Assembly: GCA_043748985.1 (NCBI GenBank)
Contig: JAYVEG010000222.1
Coordinates: forward strand, 1-10,556
Length of the DNA stretch: 10,556 bases
Direction of reading: 5' to 3'
From: JBBROS01 sp043748985
GTDB lineage: Bacteria; Pseudomonadota; Alphaproteobacteria; Acetobacterales; Acetobacteraceae
Positions 6,270 to 10,556 of this stretch are shown here, piece after piece. Positions within the stretch are counted from its first letter, which is position 1. Each line of letters begins with the position of its first letter. The translations under genes and the position numbers were made by a program. A model generated the notes under the pieces. It did no database searches. It was given only the letters and a program-made list of their open reading frames with translations, and was not told the origin of the DNA.

Positions 6270-7670
6270 ATGACGCCTATTTTCTGCAAACGCAGTCAGG
6301 CCGTCGTCCGGGCTGTCCCTGTTCCCTTGGGCGGCATGCCGCCCCGTTTGGACGCGGCTGCCCGGGCGGGCTTTGCCGATCGGTTGGGCCAGACGGGCGA
6401 GCTTCTTACCAAGAAGCGGCGGCTTCTGCTGTTCCGTGTCGGCAAGGACCTCGAGGCGGCCGGCGCCCTTGCTGCCGCGCGGCTGCACTCTGTCGAGCGC
6501 ATCGCCATCGATGCGCGCATGTGGTCGGCCGCGGACGCCGCGCGCCTGGCCGCGGGCGCCGTTCTGCGTGCGTGGCAGTTCCATGCCTACCGGACCCGGC
6601 CGGACCCGGACCGTCCCGTCCTGGGTGCGATCGATGTTCTGGTGGATCATCCGAAGGCCGCGCGGGCCGCTTATGCCGCGTTGCAGGCGGGCATCGAGGG
6701 CGCGCTGTTCGCGCGCGCGCTGGTCGCGGAGCCCGGCAACATCCTTACTCCGGCCAGCTTCGCATCCCGGCTGGCGGCGCTGGGGTCCGAGGGGATCGAG
6801 GTTGAGATCCTCGGCCCCGACCGGCTGGCGGCCGAGGGCCTGCGCGGTCTGCTGGCCGTGGGGCGGGGCAGCGCCAACCCGCCTTGCCTCGCGATCCTGC
6901 GGTGGCCGGGGACGACCGACGCGCCGCCGGTGCTGTTCGTCGGCAAGGGGGTGACCTTCGATACCGGGGGCGTGTGCATCAAGCCGGCCGCGCCGATGTG
7001 GGAGATGCGCGCCGACATGGCCGGGGCTGCCGCCTGCGCGGGCGCGATGCTGGCGTTGGCCCGGCGCCGCAGTCCGGCGCCTGCTGTCGCCATCCTGCCG
7101 CTGGTGGAGAACGCCATCGGCGCCGCCAGCTATCGGCCTGGCGACGTGCTGACGATGGTGGATGACAGCACGGTCGAGATCGTCGACACCGACGCCGAGG
7201 GGCGGCTGATCCTTGCCGACAGCCTTGCGTGGGGGATCCGGACGGTGAAGCCGCAGGCCGTCATCGACTTTGCGACCCTGACTGGCAGCATAGTCACTGC
7301 GCTGGGCCATCATATGGCCGGACTGTTCGCTACCGACGACGTGCTGGCCGCCCACGTTGCCGCGGCTGGCGCGTCGGTCGATGAGCGGGCGTGGCGCATG
7401 CCGCTCAGCGAGGCGTACCGGGATGCCCTGACCAGCGACATCGCGGACACAAGGCAATGCAGCGATGGCAGCCTTCAGCCCGATGCCTGCCACGCGGCGC
7501 TGTTTCTGCGTGGTTTCGTGGGCGACACGCCCTGGGCCCACCTCGATATCGCGGGTGTCGAGGCCAACGAGAAGGGCTCCGACCGTTATGGGGCCGGGCC
7601 GACGGGGTGGGGGGCGCGGTTACTGGATCGGCTGATGCATGACCGTTTCGAGGAGCCTCACCGGGCCTGA
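6270..7670 (+). CDS. Second M17 leucyl-aminopeptidase-family protein (diverged paralogue)
   Basis: About 466 residues. With ATG 6270 as start, the metal and catalytic set is complete and spaced as in PepA: K226, D231, K238, D249 (VGKGVTFDTGGVCIKPAAPM then RADMAGAA) and D308, E310, R312 (DTDAEGRLILADS), so it is probably active. Differences from the upstream pepA: the NTDAEGR asparagine is aspartate; the GGRPGGAIIGAQF loop is replaced by CSDGSLQPDACHAALF; the N-terminal domain is more arginine-rich and poorly alignable. It ends with WAHLDIAGVEANEKGSDRY, the normal M17 close. The start is uncertain: GTG 6228, preceded by a GGGTAGG run, would add 14 residues. The 61-base gap after pepA shows no terminator. 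Likely an old duplication or a separate M17 subfamily with different peptide preference (inference). Confidence 0.9.
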   Translation: MTPIFCKRSQAVVRAVPVPLGGMPPRLDAAARAGFADRLGQTGELLTKKRRLLLFRVGKDLEAAGALAAARLHSVERIAIDARMWSAADAARLAAGAVLRAWQFHAYRTRPDPDRPVLGAIDVLVDHPKAARAAYAALQAGIEGALFARALVAEPGNILTPASFASRLAALGSEGIEVEILGPDRLAAEGLRGLLAVGRGSANPPCLAILRWPGTTDAPPVLFVGKGVTFDTGGVCIKPAAPMWEMRADMAGAAACAGAMLALARRRSPAPAVAILPLVENAIGAASYRPGDVLTMVDDSTVEIVDTDAEGRLILADSLAWGIRTVKPQAVIDFATLTGSIVTALGHHMAGLFATDDVLAAHVAAAGASVDERAWRMPLSEAYRDALTSDIADTRQCSDGSLQPDACHAALFLRGFVGDTPWAHLDIAGVEANEKGSDRYGAGPTGWGARLLDRLMHDRFEEPHRA

Positions 7671-7693
7671 GGCAGCGCGAGCGGCGGTGTCGA

Positions 7694-7933
7694 TCAGACG
7701 AGCCGGATGTCCGCGGGCGCCAGCGCGGACGCGCTGACGTCCTGCAGCAGCATCGAGTTCGAACCATCCCGCGTTATCAGCAGTTCGCCCGACACGGTCG
7801 ATTCGGCCGCCTGGACCGCCAGGCTGGGACCCGGGGTGAATTAATGGGTGAGAAATGCCGCCTGCCCTGTTGCGCCGGCCGCATACGAGGATGAGCCGGA
7901 CAACGGCGCGGTGTAGTCGGAAACCACGGTCAT
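7694..7933 (-). pseudogene. Small broken reading frame with in-frame TAA (remnant of an unrecognised, possibly secreted protein)
   Basis: From ATG 7933-7931 the frame reads 30 codons (MTVVSDYTAPLSGSSSYAAG then ATGQAAFLTH), meets TAA at 7843-7841, and continues in the same frame for 48 sensible codons (TPGPSLAVQAAESTVSGELL then ITRDGSNSMLLQDVSASAL) to TGA 7696-7694. An AGGA box lies eight bases before the ATG and a strong promoter match precedes it. The first part resembles, weakly, the opening of serralysin-like secreted metalloproteases (an SG-rich start followed by FLT-F); I cannot place the second part. The simplest reading is a gene shortened by an internal deletion or a nonsense change; the alternative is a genuine 30-residue peptide followed by junk. 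It fills most of the 395 bases between the M17 gene and the crotonase. Confidence 0.45.
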
Positions 7934-7983
7934 CGGACGTTCCTGGTCATTGCCGCCTGATCGCAGCCAGATCGTTTCGTATC

Positions 7984-8012
7984 ATTATACTGCCTCATTT
8001 GTGCTGTGTCGC
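7984..8012 (-). promoter_or_regulatory. Near-consensus sigma-70 promoter upstream of the broken small frame
   Basis: On the minus strand GCGACA (8012-8007) and a perfect TATAAT (7989-7984) are 17 bases apart, giving 10 of 12 consensus matches. A start near 7977 would leave a leader of about 44 bases carrying the AGGA site before ATG 7933. It is the best promoter match I noticed in this GC-rich window, yet the gene it faces is broken. Confidence 0.55.
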
Positions 8013-8027
8013 GGCGCCGGGCGGGGC

Positions 8028-8036
8028 TGCTAGCAT
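8028..8036 (+). promoter_or_regulatory. Possible extended -10 element for the crotonase gene
   Basis: TGC followed by TAGCAT (8031-8036) forms an extended -10 with four of six hexamer matches and no good -35 at the right distance. A start near 8043 would leave about 23 bases before ATG 8066, with a GGGA run serving as a modest ribosome site. Weak evidence. Confidence 0.25.
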
Positions 8037-8065
8037 GTTGCAGAGATGATCTGGGACCACTGCGC

Positions 8066-8878
8066 ATGATGCCCGACGACCGCTATGCCCGCTACACGAG
8101 GCTGACCTTCGACCGGCCGCACCCGAAGGTGCTGCGGGTGAGCATGGACCATGGCAAGATGAACGCGGCCGACCATGCGATGCACGCCGAGCTGGGCGCC
8201 ATCTGGCGGGATGTGGACAGCGACCCCAGTGTCAACGCCGTCATCATTACCGGGGCCGGCCGGGTATTTTCGGCCGGGGGCGACTTCGCCATGATCGAGG
8301 AGATGATCGAAGATTTCGACGTCCGCGCCCGCACCTGGAAGGAGGCGCGCGACATCGTCTACAACATCATCAACTGCAGCAAGCCTGTCGTCAGCGCGAT
8401 GCGCGGCGTGGCGGTGGGGGCCGGGCTGGTCTGTGGGCTGCTGGCCGACATTTCCATTGCGAGCACGGATTGCCGGATCCTGGATGGGCATACGCGCCTG
8501 GGGGTTGCGGGCGGCGACCATGCCGCGATCGTCTGGCCGCTGCTGTGCGGGATGGCGCGGGCGAAGTACTACCTGTTGCTGTGCGACCAGATTCTGGGTG
8601 CGGAGGCGGAGCGCGTCGGACTGGTCAGTTTGGCGGTTGAGGATGCGGCGCTGGATGCCAAGGCGGTGGAGATCGCGAGCCGGCTGGCGGAGGGCGCGCA
8701 GAGTGCGATCCGGTGGACGAAGTACAGCCTGAACAACTGGCTGCGTCAGGCTGGGCCGACGTTCGACACGTCGCTGGCGCTGGAGTTCTTCGGGTTTTCG
8801 GGGCCGGAGGTGAAGGAGGGGGTCCGGTCGTTCCGGGAGAAGCGGGCGCCGCGTTTTCCGCCGGATTCGCCGGTTTAG
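8066..8878 (+). CDS. Enoyl-CoA hydratase/isomerase (crotonase) family protein lacking catalytic glutamates
   Basis: A 270-residue crotonase-fold protein expected to bind an acyl-CoA in the cytoplasm. The CoA-pocket and oxyanion-hole segments are present: VFSAGGDFAMI (67-77) and RGVAVGAGLVCGLLADISIA (113-132). Aligning to mitochondrial enoyl-CoA hydratase, the two acid/base glutamates (rat E144 and E164) fall on V122 and H142 (in ILDGHTRLGV), so ordinary hydration is unlikely; the reaction is unknown. Other strongly patterned parts are KEARDIVYNIINCSKPVVSA, GGDHAAIVWPLLCGMARAKY and the C-terminal SLALEFFGFSGPEVKEGVRS followed by REKRAP. I recall a widespread proteobacterial group with this pattern, annotated only generically. 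ATG 8066 is chosen because an upstream extension to 8006 adds a basic stretch outside the fold; ATG 8069 is equally possible. It stands alone, with no fatty-acid or aromatic-catabolism neighbours. Confidence 0.93.
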   Translation: MMPDDRYARYTRLTFDRPHPKVLRVSMDHGKMNAADHAMHAELGAIWRDVDSDPSVNAVIITGAGRVFSAGGDFAMIEEMIEDFDVRARTWKEARDIVYNIINCSKPVVSAMRGVAVGAGLVCGLLADISIASTDCRILDGHTRLGVAGGDHAAIVWPLLCGMARAKYYLLLCDQILGAEAERVGLVSLAVEDAALDAKAVEIASRLAEGAQSAIRWTKYSLNNWLRQAGPTFDTSLALEFFGFSGPEVKEGVRSFREKRAPRFPPDSPV

Positions 8879-8904
8879 TGGTCGGCTAAGCCTGGGTTAA
8901 ACGA

Positions 8905-8945
8905 GCATGACCGTGTCAGGCCGGAGACGCCTGACACGGTCATGC
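8905..8945. terminator. Perfect 17-bp hairpin between convergent genes
   Basis: Arms 8905-8921 and 8929-8945 are exact reverse complements (GCATGACCGTGTCAGGC and its partner) around a seven-base loop CGGAGAC. It begins 26 bases after the crotonase stop and ends one base before the stop codon of the repeat protein. On the minus strand the stem is followed by TCGTTTA, a short U-rich tail, so it most likely ends the repeat-protein transcript; on the plus strand no U tract follows, but the stem may still act in both directions. Confidence 0.72.
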
Positions 8946-8946
8946 G

Positions 8947-10556
8947 CTATGCCGGGAAGGCCGTGCGGCCCTCCGTCTGGCCGGCAACGACATAGTGCAG
9001 CAGCGGATCGAAGCCTGCCGCGCGCACGTCGGTATATGCGGCCAGATACTTGTTGGTGCTGAACGCGGCGGAGGGGTCGCGGCCTTCCTTCCAACCGTTG
9101 GCCTCGTAATGCGCCAGCGGGTCGATGTGGGCCGCGGCCACGTCGGGGTTGTGGGTCAGGTAGTAGTTCGTGTCGAAGAAGGCCTCTGGATTGAGGCCGG
9201 CCTGCCAGCCGCCATGGTCGTAGGCGTAGGCCGCCTGCTGCGCGCCGGCCGTGCCGGTCGGGATGATCGTGGCCCCCAGTTGCTTGTCGTAATATGTGGC
9301 GTCGACCAGCGGATCGGCCGGGGCCGTGCCGCCCGTCAGGAACGTCATCCGTCCTTGCGCCGCACCCGCCGCGAGTTGGAACGACACCGGGTTGAACCCG
9401 GCCGCCTTCACATCCTGGTTCGCCGCCAGATACTTGGCGTCGTCGAACACCAGGCTCGGCTGGCGGCCTTCCTTCCAGCCGCTGTTTTCGAAATGTGTGA
9501 GCGGATCGATCCCTGCCGCCTTCACGTCCGGGTTCTGGGTCAGGTAGTCGTTCGTGTCGAAATACGCGTCGGGATTGGCGCCTTGCTTCCAGCCCAGGCT
9601 GTTGAACCAGGCGCTGGCATCCAGACCCGCTGCGGCGGTGGCTGGGTTATGGGCGTAGACGTAGGCGGCGTCGACGAGTGGATCCGCTGGGCCCGTCGAA
9701 TGGGGGGTTGCGGCATAGATGGCCCGGCCCTGCGCGGCGCCCTGTTGCACCTGGAACACCAGCGGGTCGAAGCCTGCCGCCTTCACGTCCGGGTTGGCGG
9801 CGAGATATCCGGCGGTGCTGAACGAGATCGACGGGTCGCGACCCTCTTTCCAGCCGTTGCTCTCGAAATGTGCCAGCGGGTCGATCCCGGCTGCTTTCAC
9901 GTCCTGGTTCTGGTTCAGGTAATAGGTGGTGCTGAACAGCGCCGAAGGATCGGCCCCCTGGGTCCAGCCGATGCTGTGATACCAGGCTGTCGCGTCCAGA
10001 CCGGCGGCCGCGACGGATGGGTTGTGGGCGTAGACGTAGGCGGCATCCACGAGCGGGTCGGCTGGACCGGTCGCATGCGCCGTCGCGGCGAATGCAGAGC
10101 GCCCTTCCGCCTTGCCGTTGGTGACGTAATGGACCACCGGGTCGATGCCGGCGGCCTTCACGTCGGGGTAGGCGGCGAGGTAGGCGGATACGGAGAAAGC
10201 GATCGAGGGATCGCGTCCTTCCTTCCATCCGTTTGCCTCGAAATGGGCCAGGGGGTTGAGCCCGGCCGCCTTCACGTCGGGGTTCTGGTTCAGGTAGTAG
10301 GTGGTGTTGAAGAGGGCGGAGGGGTTGCGGCCTTCCTTCCAGCCGGTGGTCATGTAGTGCTGGTAGGGGTCGATGCCTGCGGCCGCGACGTCCGGATTTT
10401 GTGCCAGGTAGTACGCCTTATCGAACAGGGGGTCAGTCGGCGTGACCGTCGCCGCGCTGATAGCCACCGTCGTCCCACCGAACACGTCCCGCCCCAGCGT
10501 CACGGGCCCGGCAGCCGGACTGCCGCCCAACTGCTGCGTGTAGGTGGCCGCTCCCT
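8947..10556 (-). CDS. Large tandem-repeat protein, C-terminal part (start beyond right edge)
   Basis: At least 535 codons, open to the window edge; the visible upstream part (ATYTQQLGGSPAAGPVTLGR, then VFGGTTVAISAATVT) continues in frame from outside, so no start is assigned. A TTG at 10530 is in frame but has no support as a start. The body is twelve copies of a motif YLxxNPDVxAAGxDPLxHYxxxGWKEGRxPSxxF, in four triplets. The visible part contains no cysteine, is rich in A, D, G, N and aromatic residues, and has no obvious membrane helix or C-terminal sorting signal; it ends eight residues after the last GWKEGR-like motif. Such repeats occur in large exported or surface proteins and beside glycosyltransferase domains in Proteobacteria and Cyanobacteria (recollection, not a search). 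Export or a surface role is inference. A strong hairpin follows the stop codon. Confidence 0.86.
   Translation of the reverse strand, partial: GAATYTQQLGGSPAAGPVTLGRDVFGGTTVAISAATVTPTDPLFDKAYYLAQNPDVAAAGIDPYQHYMTTGWKEGRNPSALFNTTYYLNQNPDVKAAGLNPLAHFEANGWKEGRDPSIAFSVSAYLAAYPDVKAAGIDPVVHYVTNGKAEGRSAFAATAHATGPADPLVDAAYVYAHNPSVAAAGLDATAWYHSIGWTQGADPSALFSTTYYLNQNQDVKAAGIDPLAHFESNGWKEGRDPSISFSTAGYLAANPDVKAAGFDPLVFQVQQGAAQGRAIYAATPHSTGPADPLVDAAYVYAHNPATAAAGLDASAWFNSLGWKQGANPDAYFDTNDYLTQNPDVKAAGIDPLTHFENSGWKEGRQPSLVFDDAKYLAANQDVKAAGFNPVSFQLAAGAAQGRMTFLTGGTAPADPLVDATYYDKQLGATIIPTGTAGAQQAAYAYDHGGWQAGLNPEAFFDTNYYLTHNPDVAAAHIDPLAHYEANGWKEGRDPSAAFSTNKYLAAYTDVRAAGFDPLLHYVVAGQTEGRTAFPA
8950..10434 (-). repeat. 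Four ~125-residue super-repeats, each of three ~35-residue units
   Basis: Triplet borders by base: 10434-10060, 10059-9685, 9684-9316 and 9315-8950 (125, 125, 123 and 122 codons). Within each triplet unit A opens with DPL(V/F)D, unit B with P(S/D/E)xxF(x)4YLxxN and carries the cleanest DPLxHFExNGWKEGR, and unit C has YLAAxxDVKAAGxDP but ends in a degenerate G(K/A/Q)xxGR instead of GWKEGR; in the first three triplets an A/T/G/P linker follows. Triplets two and three share an exact 17-residue run from GPADPLVDAAY onward. Unit A of triplet four is altered: its NPDVAAAG core is replaced by GATIIPTGTAGAQQAAYAYD before GGWQAGLNP. The periodic order shows duplication of whole triplets, not of single units. 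Confidence 0.88.

Noticed and set aside
4625..6289. The cysQ reading frame stays open for about 555 codons upstream, giving an apparent 810-residue protein
   Set aside because: The extension is antisense to pepA, rich in R, H, Q and P, and carries no domain; the CysQ fold starts at 4624. High GC at third positions removes stop codons there.
7721..7736. Short hairpin CAGCGC-GGAC-GCGCTG after the second M17 gene
   Set aside because: Only six pairs with no U tract and within the small broken frame; expected by chance at this GC content.
1..10556. CRISPR arrays, tRNA or rRNA genes, insertion sequences, phage attachment sites
   Set aside because: No regularly spaced direct repeats outside the protein-coding triplet array, no tRNA-like cloverleaf, and no transposase or integrase motif seen in any frame.

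Overview
The window is GC-rich DNA with strong G/C third-position bias. Its gene content (tripartite tricarboxylate transporter genes, a CrtI-type phytoene desaturase remnant, a short Uma2 fragment, two M17 aminopeptidases, and a secreted-type repeat protein with the YLxxNPDVxAAG motif) suggests an alphaproteobacterium, perhaps Acetobacteraceae/Rhodospirillales. That assignment rests on gene style only; there is no rRNA or tRNA here.

Layout. (1) Bases 1-1437, minus strand: tctB followed by the first 320 codons of tctA, which runs off the left edge. No tctC lies next to them. (2) Bases 1555-2388: a gene graveyard. The N-terminal half of a phytoene desaturase (plus strand, two frameshifts) stops at base 2268 and abuts directly, at 2269, the first 40 codons of a Uma2-family gene on the minus strand. 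Both genes lost their 3' parts at the same point, the expected product of one deletion across two convergent genes. (3) Bases 2458-4624, minus strand: a tight operon cysQ - tsaC/sua5 - gtrA, joined by GTGA and ATGA stop/start overlaps, with a possible leaderless promoter. (4) Bases 4748-7670, plus strand: pepA followed by a diverged second M17 aminopeptidase with all metal and catalytic residues intact. (5) Bases 7694-7933, minus strand: a small reading frame with a consensus-like promoter and a Shine-Dalgarno site but an in-frame TAA after 30 codons, apparently a remnant. (6) Bases 8066-8878, plus strand: a crotonase-fold protein lacking both hydratase catalytic glutamates. (7) Bases 8905-8945: a perfect 17-bp hairpin between convergent genes. 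(8) Bases 8947-10556, minus strand: the C-terminal 535 codons of a large protein built of twelve ~35-residue repeats grouped as four ~125-residue triplets; its start lies beyond the right edge.

The intact genes are mostly housekeeping: t6A tRNA modification, PAP/inositol-phosphate turnover, peptide degradation and acyl-CoA chemistry. The accessory signal lies in the two degraded loci and the repeat protein. I see no convincing novel multi-gene system. The best leads are the deletion scar, the paired aminopeptidases, the glutamate-less crotonase, the triplet super-repeat protein and the TctA variant with altered signature motifs.
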